NCBI RefSeq assembly: GCF_023509475.1
Contig: NZ_JAKSDZ010000001.1
Span: forward strand, 310,001 to 374,000
Reading direction: 5' to 3'
Length of the DNA: 64,000 nt
Origin: Aestuariirhabdus haliotis
Lineage (GTDB): Bacteria; Pseudomonadota; Gammaproteobacteria; Pseudomonadales; Aestuariirhabdaceae
The number at the start of each line of letters is the position of its first letter. Position 1 is the stretch's first letter. The translations under genes were made by a program, and so were the position numbers. Below are positions 17,985-27,945 of the stretch, one piece after another. The notes beneath the pieces are model-generated. The model ran no database searches. It saw only the letters and a program-made list of their open reading frames with translations, and had not been told where the DNA came from.

Positions 17985-18637
17985 AAGTGGGGGTGAATTG
18001 CTGAGTACGGATTGTTAGCCAGGGTTAAGCGACGCCAAACGAAAGACAGCACCCTGTTCCTGCCAAAACTCGAGAGGTGGCATCAGACACAAACGGCCCG
18101 GAATCTGATGTTTTCCTGTGTAACCGCATCGACCGAAAGAGGAAGATGAGGTAAAAAAGCGGATCAATATCGATAGTACGTTGGGTGAGCAATACAAAGC
18201 CCCCAATCCTGATAACAAGCACAGGGTCGACCCTTTTCCGGTGTTTCCATTGTCAATCCAGACTGTTGAATTTAGGCGCTTGATTGGCTGTTTTTGTGCT
18301 CATAATTCATTTGAAGCCGGACGAAAAATCTCGACTATAGACTTAGAACAAATTGAAAAGCCTTCTCCGATTGGGAAAATAATATAAGACTTAACGAGTA
18401 GGAACTGAGTGAGCTGCTACACTCAAAATTAGATGGCTATCCTGGATAGGCCAGAAACAAAAATAAAAACTATAAACCGGTGGGGATGCAACAAACTGCT
18501 ATCACAGATGACTGCTAAATCCAGGACAAAGAGTTTTTACCCGTTCTTTGCATAACTAATGGGGAAAATGGCGGTCTAATCCTGTGAGTCTTCACCAACG
18601 CGTGATCAATTTTCAGAAATAGCAGCAGGTGGTCAGC
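17985..18637. other. 650-bp region without a recognised gene
   Basis: Several short frames exist on both strands but none has convincing composition or a ribosome site. The right half is AT-rich and should contain the promoter and leader of the prkA operon; a short perfect inverted repeat CTATCC-T-GGATAG lies near 18436-18448. No repeat or pseudogene could be identified. Confidence 0.5.
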
Positions 18638-20560
18638 ATGGATATCTTTAACAGTTACAAGAACCGGTACGACTCCACGCAACATGAGGAGATGTCTTTG
18701 CAAGAGTATCTCCAGCTCTGCAAAGATGACAGCGCCGCTTACGCATCCGCTGCAGAACGAATGCTGATGGCGATCGGTGAGCCGGAATTGATTGACACCT
18801 CAAGAGATCCACGGCTGAGTCGAATCTTTTCTAATAAACTGATTAAACGATACGCCTCGTTTGAAGAGTTTTATGGCATGGAAGAAGCCATAGAGCAGAT
18901 CGTTTCCTATTTTCGGCACGCTGCTCAAGGCCTGGAAGAAAAGAAACAGATACTGTATCTACTAGGTCCGGTGGGCGGCGGTAAGTCCTCACTGGCAGAA
19001 CGTTTGAAATTCTTGATACAGAAAGTTCCATTTTATGCCATTAAAGGTTCTCCAGTGTACGAGTCTCCACTGGGCCTTTTCAATCCGGCTGAAGATGCCG
19101 CGATATTGCAGGAAGAATATGGTATTGCGCGTCGATATCTGAAAGGTGTGATGTCACCCTGGGCCGTCAAACGCCTGAAAGAATTCGGTGGGGATATCTC
19201 CCAGTTTAAAGTAGTAAAACTCTATCCTTCGATTCTGGATCTGGTTGCTGTAGCGAAAACAGAACCGGGCGACGAAAATAACCAGGATATTTCCGCGCTG
19301 GTGGGTAAGGTTGATATTCGTCAGCTGGAAGAGTTTTCGCAGGATGATCCGGATGCCTATAGTTTTTCCGGTGGTTTGTGTCGTGCCAATCAGGGGTTAC
19401 TGGAATTTGTGGAGATGTTTAAAGCACCCATAAAAGTGCTGCATCCATTGCTGACCGCAACGCAAGAAGGTAATTACAATAGCACCGAAGGTATGGGCAG
19501 TATTCCCTTTGATGGTATCGTGCTGGCTCACTCCAATGAATCCGAGTGGCAAAGTTTTAAAAACAATAAAACCAATGAAGCCTTTATCGATCGGGTATAT
19601 ATCGTCAAGGTTCCCTATTGCACACGAGTGACCGAAGAAGTTCATATCTACGAAAAATTGTTACAAAACAGTTCCCTTAATCAGGCACCCTGTGCACCAG
19701 ATACGCTAAGAATGCTGGCGCAGTTCACCAGCTTGTCCAGAATTAAAGAGCCAGAAAATTCCAACGTTTTTTCCAAGATGCGGGTATACGATGGCCAGAA
19801 TCTGAAAGACACCGATCCCAATGCCAAGTCCTTGCAGGAATATAAAGACGCTGCCGGTGTTGATGAGGGAATGGAAGGGTTGTCGACTCGATTCGCATTC
19901 AAAATATTGTCCAAAGTGTTTAATTTCGATCCTTCAGAAATTGCGGCAAATCCGGTGCACTTGTTGTATGTGTTAGAGCAACAAATAGAGCAGCAGCAAT
20001 ACCCGCAAGAAGTGCATGATCGCTATCTGAGGTTTATCAAAGAATATCTGGCGCCCAAATATATTGACTTTCTGGGGAAAGAAATCCAAACGGCTTACCT
20101 CGAGTCCTATTCTGAATACGGACAGAATATTTTCGACCGTTACATTACCTATGCCGATTTCTGGATTCAGGATCAGGAGTATCGTGATCCCGAAACGGGC
20201 GATATTCTAAATCGTGCTGCTATTAATGACGAATTGGAGAAAATTGAAAAGCCGGCGAGTATTGCCAATCCAAAAGATTTTCGAAATGAAATTGTTAATT
20301 TTGTATTGCGTGCCAGAGCCAACAATAATGGGAAGAATCCCAGCTGGTTGAGTTATGAAAAAATGCGGACTGTGATCGAGAAGAAAATGTTTTCAAATAC
20401 AGAGGATCTGCTCCCTGTTATCTCTTTCAATGCCAAAGCATCGGCCGATGATCAGAGTAAACATGCCGAGTTTGTTAATCGTATGACCGATCGCGGATAC
20501 ACCGAGAAACAGGTCCGGTTATTATCCGAGTGGTATATTCGTGTGAGGAAATCTCAATAA
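18638..20560 (+). CDS. prkA: PrkA/YeaG family serine kinase-like AAA protein
   Basis: A 640-residue protein of the PrkA family. Walker A is GPVGGGKS at residues 110-117 within an AAA core; the C-terminal third corresponds to the PrkA C-terminal domain. E. coli YeaG is a Ser/Thr kinase acting in nitrogen starvation and stationary-phase adaptation. ATG 18638, with AGCAGGTGG upstream, matches the family N-terminus (MDIFNSYKNRY); an in-frame ATG nine bases earlier was rejected. First gene of the conserved prkA-yeaH-spoVR operon. Confidence 0.94.
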   Translation: MDIFNSYKNRYDSTQHEEMSLQEYLQLCKDDSAAYASAAERMLMAIGEPELIDTSRDPRLSRIFSNKLIKRYASFEEFYGMEEAIEQIVSYFRHAAQGLEEKKQILYLLGPVGGGKSSLAERLKFLIQKVPFYAIKGSPVYESPLGLFNPAEDAAILQEEYGIARRYLKGVMSPWAVKRLKEFGGDISQFKVVKLYPSILDLVAVAKTEPGDENNQDISALVGKVDIRQLEEFSQDDPDAYSFSGGLCRANQGLLEFVEMFKAPIKVLHPLLTATQEGNYNSTEGMGSIPFDGIVLAHSNESEWQSFKNNKTNEAFIDRVYIVKVPYCTRVTEEVHIYEKLLQNSSLNQAPCAPDTLRMLAQFTSLSRIKEPENSNVFSKMRVYDGQNLKDTDPNAKSLQEYKDAAGVDEGMEGLSTRFAFKILSKVFNFDPSEIAANPVHLLYVLEQQIEQQQYPQEVHDRYLRFIKEYLAPKYIDFLGKEIQTAYLESYSEYGQNIFDRYITYADFWIQDQEYRDPETGDILNRAAINDELEKIEKPASIANPKDFRNEIVNFVLRARANNNGKNPSWLSYEKMRTVIEKKMFSNTEDLLPVISFNAKASADDQSKHAEFVNRMTDRGYTEKQVRLLSEWYIRVRKSQ

Positions 20561-20578
20561 CAAGTCGGGAGATAGCTA

Positions 20579-21856
20579 ATGAGTCATATCATCGACCGGC
20601 GGTTGAATGCGAAAAACAAGAGTACGGTAAATCGTCAGCGGTTTCTTGAACGCTATAAAAAGCATATCAAGAAAGCTGTGGCAGGAGCGGTTAATCAGCG
20701 AAGTATTACGGATGTTGAGCACGGCAGCGATATCACAATTCCCAGGAAAGATATGTCAGAGCCGGTTTTTCATCATGGCTCTGGAGGTGATGTCACTACG
20801 GTTCACCCTGGCAATAAAGAGTTTGTGGCCGGTGATCATATTAAGCGCCCGCTTGGTGGGGGCGGCGGAAGCGGCGGTGGGTCAGGTGACGCCAGTAATG
20901 AAGGTGAAGGCCTGGACGATTTTACCTTTCATATCAGCCAGGAAGAGTTTCTTGAGTTTATGTTTGAAGATCTTGAGCTGCCATTTCTGGTTAAGAAACA
21001 GCTTAAAGACGCCCTGACTTTTGACCTTCATCAGGCGGGGTTTTCCAATAAGGGCACGCCGGAAAAATTAAACATTGTTCGTTCGTTGCGTAGTGCTCAT
21101 GCTAGAAGAATTGCTTTATCCGGAAAGGAACGTCGAGAAATACGGGCCTTGAAACGCGAATTGCGCCAGTTAGAGCTGGCGGGTGAGGAAGATAATAGTC
21201 CGCAAGTCTTGTCACTAAAGGAACAGATAAAAGTTCTTAATGAGCGCTTGAAACGCCTACCCTTTATCGATGAGTTTGATCTGAAATTTAATAATTATGT
21301 CCGAGTGCCAAGACCCAGTACCAAAGCCGTCATGCTCTGCCTTATGGATGTATCGGGATCTATGACTCAGGAAATAAAAGATATGGCCAAGCGTTTTTTT
21401 TTGCTGCTGTATCTTTTTCTTCAGCGGAATTACAAGCAGATAGAAGTGGTATTTATTCGGCATCATACATCGGCAAAGGAAGTGGATGAAGAGGATTTTT
21501 TTTATTCCAGGGAAACCGGTGGCACCATAGTCTCCAGTGCCCTGGAGTTAGGGTATAAGGTGATCCAGCAACGTTATCCCAGCGCCGATTGGAATGTGTA
21601 TGTTGCCCAGGCTTCCGATGGCGATAACTGGGAAGGGGATTCGTCTGTTTGCACCAAGATCCTTACCGAACACCTTTTGCCTCTGGTGCAATATTTTGCC
21701 TATGTGGAAATTACCGATCGCCACCATCAGAATCTATGGCGGGAGTACGAAGATATACAGGAGGAGAATAGTGACAGCTTTGCTATGCAGCAGATAAAAA
21801 CGGCAGCGGATATCTACCCTGTATTTCGCAAGTTGTTTGAGAGGAAGCCGGCATGA
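20579..21856 (+). CDS. yeaH: YeaH family protein (DUF444) with VWA-like domain
   Basis: A 425-residue protein. The N-terminus is basic and polar; a Gly/Ser-rich linker lies at residues 92-104; residues about 248-420 form a von Willebrand A-like domain with the metal-site motif DVSGSM at 257-262. DUF444 proteins are encoded between prkA and spoVR across proteobacteria and act with the kinase in starvation survival, though the mechanism is unknown. The start lies 18 bp after prkA, and the end overlaps the start of the next gene by four bases. Confidence 0.93.
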   Translation: MSHIIDRRLNAKNKSTVNRQRFLERYKKHIKKAVAGAVNQRSITDVEHGSDITIPRKDMSEPVFHHGSGGDVTTVHPGNKEFVAGDHIKRPLGGGGGSGGGSGDASNEGEGLDDFTFHISQEEFLEFMFEDLELPFLVKKQLKDALTFDLHQAGFSNKGTPEKLNIVRSLRSAHARRIALSGKERREIRALKRELRQLELAGEEDNSPQVLSLKEQIKVLNERLKRLPFIDEFDLKFNNYVRVPRPSTKAVMLCLMDVSGSMTQEIKDMAKRFFLLLYLFLQRNYKQIEVVFIRHHTSAKEVDEEDFFYSRETGGTIVSSALELGYKVIQQRYPSADWNVYVAQASDGDNWEGDSSVCTKILTEHLLPLVQYFAYVEITDRHHQNLWREYEDIQEENSDSFAMQQIKTAADIYPVFRKLFERKPA

Positions 21857-23373
21857 CAAAGCGTAAGCCAATTTCTGATGGCTCGGAATGGACCTTCGAT
21901 TTAATCGAACGATACGATAGTGAAATTGCGCAAGTTGCTGAGCACTATCGCCTGGATACTTACCCGAATCAGATAGAGGTGATCAGCTCGGAGCAGATGA
22001 TGGATGCCTATTCCTCCACCGGTATGCCGTTAATGTACAACCACTGGTCATTTGGAAAACAGTTTCTGAGTACGCAGCAGCATTACCAGCGCGGCCAAAT
22101 GGGTTTGGCCTATGAAATCGTTATAAATTCCAGCCCCTGCATTGCCTATTTAATGGAAGAAAACACCATGCCGATGCAGGCTCTTGTGATTGCCCATGCC
22201 TGCTACGGTCACAACTCGTTTTTTAAGGGTAACTATCTTTTTAAAACCTGGACCGACGCCGAGTCCATTGTTGATTATCTGTTGTTCGCAAAGAATTATA
22301 TTACCCACTGTGAAGAACGCCATGGTGTCGATGCTGTTGAAAGTATTCTGGACTCCTGCCATGCCCTGATGAATTTTGGTGTGAATCGATATACGCGCCC
22401 GGCGCCTATTTCGGCGGAGGAGGAAAAGGCACGGCAAGCCGAGCGAGAAGAGTATCGACAACGGCAACTGAATGACCTTTGGAATACCATTCCAAAAGCC
22501 GAGGATCCTGCGGAAGCTAGCGACAAGTTACAGCGCTTTCCGGCAGAACCCGAAGAAAATATTCTGTATTTTATCGAGAAAAACGCCCCGCTACTGGAAA
22601 CCTGGCAGCGCGAATTGGTGCGTATCGTTCGCAAAATTGCTCAGTATTATTACCCCCAGCGTCAGACTCAGGTTATGAATGAGGGTTGGGCAACATTCTG
22701 GCATTACACCCTCTTGCATCACCTTCACGGGGAAGGGTTGGTTACGGATGGGTTTATCATTGAGTTTTTGCATTCGCATTCGAATGTGATATATCAGCCG
22801 GGCTTTGATGATCCTCGCTATAGCGGTATTAATCCTTACACCCTGGGTTTTAGCATGATGACGGACATACGCCGGGTCTGTGAAAATCCCACGGAAGAGG
22901 ATCGTCTCTGGTTTCCAGATATTGCCGGGAGTGACTGGCTGACGACCCTGCATTTCGCGATGGAAAACTTCAAGGACGAAAGTTTTATTCTGCAGTTTCT
23001 GTCGCCGAAAGTTATGCGGGATATGAAGCTATTTTCGATTCGTGATGATGAATCGAAACCAACCCTGTTGGTGCCCGACATCCACGATGAAATGGGTTAT
23101 CGGGGGGTACGGGAAGCCTTGGCGGCGCAATATAATCTGGGTAATCGAGAGCCCAATATCCAGGTCTATAACGTTAATATCAAAGGTGATCGTTCCCTGA
23201 CCCTACGTCACTCCCAGCATCAGGGGCGACCGCTTGGCAATACGACCCAGGAAATGTTACGGCATCTGCACAACCTGTGGGGCTTTGATATTCACCTGGA
23301 ATCGGTCAGTGATGATGTTATTAAGACGACCTACCATTGCCCCGAACTCAAGAAGCCGGGAGTGGCGGCCTGA
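21853..23373 (+). CDS. ycgB: SpoVR family protein (YcgB)
   Basis: A 506-residue SpoVR-like protein. Family features include [18 protein letters not shown] near the start, [15 protein letters not shown] around residue 116-130, [15 protein letters not shown] near 275 and a C-terminal [16 protein letters not shown] stretch. In Bacillus SpoVR affects spore cortex; in proteobacteria, which do not sporulate, YcgB belongs to the general stress set. Its ATG overlaps the yeaH stop (ATGA), so the two are translationally coupled. Confidence 0.94.
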   Translation: MTKRKPISDGSEWTFDLIERYDSEIAQVAEHYRLDTYPNQIEVISSEQMMDAYSSTGMPLMYNHWSFGKQFLSTQQHYQRGQMGLAYEIVINSSPCIAYLMEENTMPMQALVIAHACYGHNSFFKGNYLFKTWTDAESIVDYLLFAKNYITHCEERHGVDAVESILDSCHALMNFGVNRYTRPAPISAEEEKARQAEREEYRQRQLNDLWNTIPKAEDPAEASDKLQRFPAEPEENILYFIEKNAPLLETWQRELVRIVRKIAQYYYPQRQTQVMNEGWATFWHYTLLHHLHGEGLVTDGFIIEFLHSHSNVIYQPGFDDPRYSGINPYTLGFSMMTDIRRVCENPTEEDRLWFPDIAGSDWLTTLHFAMENFKDESFILQFLSPKVMRDMKLFSIRDDESKPTLLVPDIHDEMGYRGVREALAAQYNLGNREPNIQVYNVNIKGDRSLTLRHSQHQGRPLGNTTQEMLRHLHNLWGFDIHLESVSDDVIKTTYHCPELKKPGVAA

Positions 23374-23480
23374 GAGCATTAAATGCAAAGTGGGTTGTTG
23401 CTGGGATTGAGGCGCTCTGTTGTCTGGGTCTGGCAATCTGCTAAAGGAACCGCTGTCTTGCTAGCAGACTCTATACTGAC

Positions 23481-23720
23481 GGGATCACTATCGCCGCCCT
23501 GAGGCTTGTGATCTGCCTACGGTCTTCCGGGATCACTACTGTCGTCCTGACTCTTGTGATCTGCCTACGTCCTTCCGGGATCACTACCGCCGTCCTGACT
23601 CTCGTGATCTGCTTACGTCCTTCCGGGATCAGTATCGTCGTCCTGAGGCTTGTGATCTGCCTACGTCCATCCGGGATCACTATCGCCGTCCTGACTCTCG
23701 TGATCTGCCTACGTCCTGTA
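23481..23720. repeat. Five tandem copies of a 48-bp repeat
   Basis: Copies start at 23481, 23529, 23577, 23625 and 23673, each beginning GGGATCA and ending near CTACGTCCTTCC. There are no spacers and the phase is kept exactly; copies differ by scattered substitutions, and the last diverges at its end (CTGTAGGC). Within each unit GATCA(C/G) near the left and GTGATC in the middle are inverted, so each can form a small stem. Function unknown. Confidence 0.92.
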
Positions 23721-23729
23721 GGCAAAAAA

Positions 23730-23760
23730 AAGCCCCGACCAAAAGGAGGAGAGGCCAGGG
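23730..23760 (-). terminator. Possible minus-strand terminator
   Basis: On the minus strand GCCCTGGCC pairs with GGTCGGGGC (two G-U pairs) and is followed by eight T residues (plus-strand A-run 23723-23731). No minus-strand gene is known upstream of it within the gap, so either a short antisense transcript ends here or the structure has another role. Confidence 0.4.
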
Positions 23761-23904
23761 CGTATAAGATGTACCAATTAGGAGTCAAGCGAGTCACTTA
23801 ACTTTCACCATTGTAGTGCTTGCACTTCCACTGCCCAATTCGTAAAAGTACGCGGCCTGTAGGGACAAATACCTACCTTGGCCAGGCTATCGGTATTTAC
23901 GGCC

Positions 23905-23933
23905 TTAACCTATCCAGCGGACTCTTCTATAAT
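23905..23933 (+). promoter_or_regulatory. Candidate sigma-70 promoter of trpS
   Basis: TTAACC (23905-23910) and TATAAT (23928-23933) are separated by 17 bp and lie about 55 bp before the trpS start codon. The -10 is a perfect consensus; the -35 is moderate. Confidence 0.6.
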
Positions 23934-23987
23934 CGTGCGCCATCCATTCGATCACATTTGGCCGCCTGACGGTCTATAAAGGGCATT

Positions 23988-24995
23988 ATGAGCACAACCA
24001 AAACCCTCACCGGTATTACCACTTCCGGCACTCCTCACCTGGGCAACTACGTGGGAGCCATTAAGCCGGCCGTGCAGGACAGCCTGAATCCGGGCATCAG
24101 CGCTTATTACTTTATGGCCGACTACCATGCGATCATCAAAACCCGGGATCCTGAACGGGTGCACCAGTCCTCTCTGGAAGTGGCTGCAACCTGGTTGGCC
24201 TGCGGCCTGGATACCGATCGCGTAACCTTCTACCGCCAGTCCGACATTCCGGAAATCATGGAGCTTTGCTGGGTGCTTAACTGCATGACCGCCAAGGGCT
24301 TGATGAATCGTGCCCATGCCTACAAGGCGGCGGTGGATGCCAACGTGGCGGAAGGCAACGATGCCGATCAGGCGGTCACTATGGGGCTATTCAGCTACCC
24401 GGTTCTGATGGCCGCTGATATCTTGATGTTCAATGCGAACAAGGTGCCAGTAGGGCGCGATCAGGTTCAACATCTGGAGATGGCCCGGGATATTGCGGAT
24501 CGTATGAACCATCACTACAAAGTAGGCTTTACCCTGCCGGAAGCGGTTGTGGGTGAAAACGTGGCGGTGTTGCAGGGTCTCGATGGGCGCAAGATGAGTA
24601 AGAGCTACGACAACACGATTCCTTTGTTTGAGACGGAAAAGAAGCTGCGTAAATCGATCAACAAAATCAAGACCAACCTGCTGGAGCCCGGAGAACCAAA
24701 GGATGCTGACGACTCCACGGTATTCCAGATCTGGCAAGCCTTTGCTGACGAATCGCAGACCGCTTCTATGCGCAAGGCGTTCGAAAACGGTATTGCCTGG
24801 GGTGAAGCGAAAAAGCAGCTGTTTGAACTGGTCAACGAAGAGTTGAAAGGTCCCAGGGCTCGTTATGAAGAATTGATGCGGGACCCCGGCTTTGTCGAAG
24901 CCGAGCTGATCAAGGGGGCGCAAAAAGCACGGCAAGAAACCGCGCCCTTTATGGCCAAGGTGCGTCAGGCGATGGGAATCCGCCCGCTGGTCTGA
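23988..24995 (+). CDS. trpS: Tryptophanyl-tRNA synthetase
   Basis: A 335-residue class I aminoacyl-tRNA synthetase. The HIGH-equivalent is in [13 protein letters not shown] (residues 12-24) and the second signature KMSKS is at 202-206. It charges tRNA-Trp. The length and the GTPHLGNY form agree with bacterial TrpRS. The gene is monocistronic here, with its own promoter, and ends facing the prolyl-tRNA deacylase gene. Confidence 0.96.
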   Translation: MSTTKTLTGITTSGTPHLGNYVGAIKPAVQDSLNPGISAYYFMADYHAIIKTRDPERVHQSSLEVAATWLACGLDTDRVTFYRQSDIPEIMELCWVLNCMTAKGLMNRAHAYKAAVDANVAEGNDADQAVTMGLFSYPVLMAADILMFNANKVPVGRDQVQHLEMARDIADRMNHHYKVGFTLPEAVVGENVAVLQGLDGRKMSKSYDNTIPLFETEKKLRKSINKIKTNLLEPGEPKDADDSTVFQIWQAFADESQTASMRKAFENGIAWGEAKKQLFELVNEELKGPRARYEELMRDPGFVEAELIKGAQKARQETAPFMAKVRQAMGIRPLV

Positions 24996-25021
24996 GGGTC
25001 AGTCCTGTTTGATTGAAAATT

Positions 25022-25062
25022 CCTTATCGGGCATCACTCATCTGTGGTGATACCCGGTAAGG
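25022..25062. terminator. Strong hairpin between convergent trpS and deacylase genes
   Basis: CCTTATCGGGCATCAC (25022-25037) pairs with GTGATACCCGGTAAGG (25047-25062), 14 of 16 as standard pairs. No T-run follows in either direction, so it may be a Rho-linked or RNA-stabilising hairpin rather than an intrinsic terminator. Confidence 0.5.
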
Positions 25063-25079
25063 GGGCGCCCTCCAGACTC

Positions 25080-25610
25080 TCAGGATTCCAGTGACAGCCA
25101 GCGGACGCTGTGGCCGCTGTCTCCTACCAGCCGTAACAACAACTCCATATCGACCGCCATGGTGCAGCGATTGCTCAGTGGGTGGCAATGCATCAGGTCC
25201 GCTTGCTGGAGGTCGGCATCGATCACCGCCTCGACTTTGTGCTGAGGATCGTTGAGTAAGGATAACAATGACAAAGCTCCTGGTTCGGTACCCAATAGCT
25301 GGGCCAGGTCATCGTTGCTTGCCATGCTAAGTCGGGAGCTATCGAGTTTGCTGGCCAGCCGTTTCAAGTCCGCGCGACGGTTTTCCTCGGTGCACAACAA
25401 AATATAACGGCTGCCTTTGCGGTCTTTCAAGAACAGGTTTTTAGCTTTTACGCCAGGCAAATCGCCAAGAATGTCGGTCGCTTCTTCGCAGGTAAAAACC
25501 GGTTCATGGGTGCGGTATTCGATACCGGTCTGGCGTAGCTTGAGCAGGTTGAACAGCTCGTCTGGGCACAGGGGTTCGCTTGCTTGCGCGGGAACCGTAA
25601 CAGCGGGCAT
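25080..25610 (-). CDS. Prolyl-tRNA deacylase, YbaK/ProX family
   Basis: A 176-residue YbaK-fold protein that hydrolyses mischarged aminoacyl-tRNA. Family marks include THEPVFTCEEA near residue 34-45 and KAKNLFLKDRKGSRYILL near 55-72 (key KNLFLKD). The fold and length correspond to the free-standing ProXp-ala/PrdX type, which removes Ala from tRNA-Pro, in keeping with its position opposite trpS. Its ATG overlaps the stop of the VOC gene upstream (TGATG), so the two are coupled. Confidence 0.85.
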   Translation of the reverse strand: MPAVTVPAQASEPLCPDELFNLLKLRQTGIEYRTHEPVFTCEEATDILGDLPGVKAKNLFLKDRKGSRYILLCTEENRRADLKRLASKLDSSRLSMASNDDLAQLLGTEPGALSLLSLLNDPQHKVEAVIDADLQQADLMHCHPLSNRCTMAVDMELLLRLVGDSGHSVRWLSLES

Positions 25611-25963
25611 CAGGCTTCGCCCACCAGGGTGATGATGTTGTTATCGTAATCGAGCATGTGTAGCAGCCAGCCACCCCAGCTCTGTTGTTCCGGTGGCCCG
25701 GTGAATTCAACACCCAGGTGATCCAACTCGTCGTATTCGGCATGAATATCTTCGACGGACAGGGAAACGCCGCTGAAGCGACCAACCAATTCGGATTCTT
25801 CGTCTATCTGCTCCAGAATCAGCTTGGCCGGGCCGGTATCAAACAGGGCGAAGCCGGCTTCCTCATCGCAGCTACTGACCTCCAATCCCAGAGTCTCTTC
25901 ATAAAACGCCAAAGCGTTATCGAAGTCCCGGGTAAACACCCGAACCGCATTGATATGAAACAT
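25610..25963 (-). CDS. VOC family (glyoxalase/bleomycin-resistance fold) protein
   Basis: A 117-residue single-module VOC protein: HINAVRVFTRDFDNALAFYEETLGLEV at the start (key ALAFYEETLG) and LLHMLDYDNNIITLV at the end. VOC proteins range from metal-dependent lyases and dioxygenases to drug-binding proteins; the substrate cannot be deduced. It lies upstream of, and overlaps, the prolyl-tRNA deacylase gene. Confidence 0.8.
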   Translation of the reverse strand: MFHINAVRVFTRDFDNALAFYEETLGLEVSSCDEEAGFALFDTGPAKLILEQIDEESELVGRFSGVSLSVEDIHAEYDELDHLGVEFTGPPEQQSWGGWLLHMLDYDNNIITLVGEA

Positions 25964-26060
25964 TGATCTTCCCCTGCATCAGCCAAGCTAGCATTCTGGC
26001 ATAGTCAATGGATCTCGCCTAGCACAGCAACCAATGCGATAAGATAAGTCACCAATAACC

Positions 26061-26076
26061 ATCTACCTTTGTAGAT
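26061..26076 (+). promoter_or_regulatory. Hairpin directly before the Na/Pi cotransporter start
   Basis: ATCTAC-CTTT-GTAGAT is a perfect six-pair inverted repeat ending three bases before the start codon at 26080. No Shine-Dalgarno sequence is visible, so it could limit initiation as an RNA hairpin or be a protein-binding site. Confidence 0.45.
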
Positions 26077-26079
26077 AGA

Positions 26080-27945
26080 ATGAAAAAAATATTCCTACCA
26101 ACCATTTTTATCGTGCTCGGATACGGATTCTGGGCCAGCCCCCAGTTCAAGGAGATCAGCGCCGGCGTCGCGATATTCCTGTTTGGCATGCTATCCCTCG
26201 AAGAAGGCTTCAAGGCGTTTACCGGCGGCATGCTGGAGAAGATGCTCAAAGCTGCAACGGATCGCTTGTGGAAAAGTCTGGGCTTTGGCTTTCTGGCGAC
26301 CACATTGATGCAGTCCAGCTCGCTGGTATCGCTGATCACCATCTCATTTCTCAGTGCCGGCCTGATAGAACTGGCCCAGGGGGTTGGCATTATTTTTGGT
26401 GCCAATATCGGCACGACCACCGGCGCCTGGCTGGTGGCCGGGCTCGGTATGAAGGTAAATATCTCGGCTTACGCGATGCCGATGCTGGTGTTTGGCGTGG
26501 TGCTGCTGTTCCAGGGCAGCCGAATGCTCAAAGGCATAGGTTACATTCTTTCTGGCCTGGGCTTCCTGTTTTTGGGGATCCACCATATGAAAGAAGGCTT
26601 CGAGGCTTTCCGGGGTAGTATCGACCTGGTGTCTTATGCTGTGCCTGGTTTGGCCGGGGTTCTGGTTTTTACTCTGTTGGGTGCCGTCGCCACCGTCATC
26701 ATGCAGTCGAGTCATGCGACGTTGATTCTGATTATTACCGCCCTGGCGGCTGGACAAATCAGCTATGAGAATGCTCTGGCGCTGGCCATAGGCGCCAACA
26801 TAGGAACCACCATTACCGCCTTGCTAGGGGCGGTCAGTGCCAATATCGCAGGTAAGCAGCTGGCCGCTGCGCATCTGGTATTCAATTTTATCACCGCCCT
26901 GTTGGCTATTACATTTTTGCCCGGACTGGCTGTCGTTGTGGATAGTACCGCCCAGTGGATCGGTATTGCCCATGACAACTATGTGCTCAAACTGGCAATC
27001 TTCCACAGTCTTTTCAACCTGATCGGCGTGGTGGTTATGTTGCCCTGGATTCGCTATCTGGTGCGCTGGCTGAAACGTACCATGCGGCCCAGGGAGCGCC
27101 GTAAAGTCGACGACCTGCCTCCGGGAGAAACTGATAGACGTGCCTATGCCGATCGGGCACGTTATCTGAAACCGGCGGTATTGAGCTATCCCGATACGGC
27201 GCTGGAAGCGATCATTCGCGAAGTCAGGCATCTGTTTGATAATGCCTTCGGCGTTATGTCTCACGGGTTGTTTTTGCACCGCACTGAGTTGCTCTCCGAC
27301 AAGCCGCTGGAGGAGTTTGTCACCCCCGGAGGGCTGCCTAAGATGCACACGGACGTCGATGATCTGTATCAGCAGCATGTGCGGTCAATCTATTCCGAAG
27401 TAATCGCCTTTGCGGCCCGCGCTCAATCGGGTATGAACGAGTCCCAGACGCAACTGCTGTTTGCACTGAAACTGGCCAGTCGTGACATCGTCGAAGCGGT
27501 TAAAGATATCAAACATTTGCAAAAGAACCTGCGCTTGCAGTTGTCGACGGGCACTCCGGTGATGCAGCAGCAGTACAACCTGATTCGCATACAGCTAGGG
27601 CAACTGTTACGAGAACTTAGCCGTTTGCGCAGTGAACAGTCTGACGAGCAGATTTTATTGCGTCTGGCACGCTTGAAACTGGATACACAAAAGGTGGATA
27701 TTCTTAGCAACGGCGTGTTGGACCAATTGATTCGTCGCGAGGAGATTTCTGAATCGGATGCAGCTTCATTGATCAACGACTACAGTTATGCGCTCAGGAT
27801 CGCGCATAATCTGATTGCCATGGCCGAGGTACTATTCAGCGCCACCTCGAGCGGAATGCCCGGTGTCGGCCAGACGTTGGCGCTCGAGCCGGAAGATATT
27901 CAGCGTTTGCTAAAGGCCGAGACTGTTGACAGGGAGGGGGTATGA
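26080..27945 (+). CDS. Na/Pi cotransporter family protein with PhoU-like tail
   Basis: A 621-residue membrane protein of the NptA/YjbB (PNaS) family. Two inverted Na_Pi_cotrans repeats occupy residues 1-330 with the QSSS motif at 78-81 (TTLMQSSSLVS) and its partner MQSSHAT at 208-214; GANIGTT occurs in both repeats (108-114 and again near 240). Residues about 370-600 are soluble, helical and PhoU-like. Such proteins move phosphate with sodium; YjbB of E. coli mediates export. It is thus a second phosphate transporter in the window, independent of Pst. The next gene starts within its stop codon. Confidence 0.88.
   Translation: MKKIFLPTIFIVLGYGFWASPQFKEISAGVAIFLFGMLSLEEGFKAFTGGMLEKMLKAATDRLWKSLGFGFLATTLMQSSSLVSLITISFLSAGLIELAQGVGIIFGANIGTTTGAWLVAGLGMKVNISAYAMPMLVFGVVLLFQGSRMLKGIGYILSGLGFLFLGIHHMKEGFEAFRGSIDLVSYAVPGLAGVLVFTLLGAVATVIMQSSHATLILIITALAAGQISYENALALAIGANIGTTITALLGAVSANIAGKQLAAAHLVFNFITALLAITFLPGLAVVVDSTAQWIGIAHDNYVLKLAIFHSLFNLIGVVVMLPWIRYLVRWLKRTMRPRERRKVDDLPPGETDRRAYADRARYLKPAVLSYPDTALEAIIREVRHLFDNAFGVMSHGLFLHRTELLSDKPLEEFVTPGGLPKMHTDVDDLYQQHVRSIYSEVIAFAARAQSGMNESQTQLLFALKLASRDIVEAVKDIKHLQKNLRLQLSTGTPVMQQQYNLIRIQLGQLLRELSRLRSEQSDEQILLRLARLKLDTQKVDILSNGVLDQLIRREEISESDAASLINDYSYALRIAHNLIAMAEVLFSATSSGMPGVGQTLALEPEDIQRLLKAETVDREGV

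Larger units (their letters stand above)
23374..23987. other. 614-bp intergenic region between spoVR and trpS
   Basis: It contains the five-copy 48-bp tandem array (23481-23720), a hairpin with an A-run on the plus strand (23723-23760) and the trpS promoter. The first 100 bases hold nothing recognised. Open frames on both strands through the array arise because the repeat length is a multiple of three. Confidence 0.6.

Noticed and set aside
18432-18554. 40-codon frame starting MAILDRPETK
   Set aside because: Basic but without a ribosome site or any recognisable feature; it lies in the prkA upstream region and is likely chance.
23481-23720. CRISPR array
   Set aside because: The repeat units are contiguous with no spacers and no cas gene is near.
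23471-23801. Two overlapping frames on both strands through the 48-bp repeats
   Set aside because: The openness follows from a repeat length divisible by three; no ribosome site, and the repeated peptide (GRRQITRVRT) has no support as a protein.
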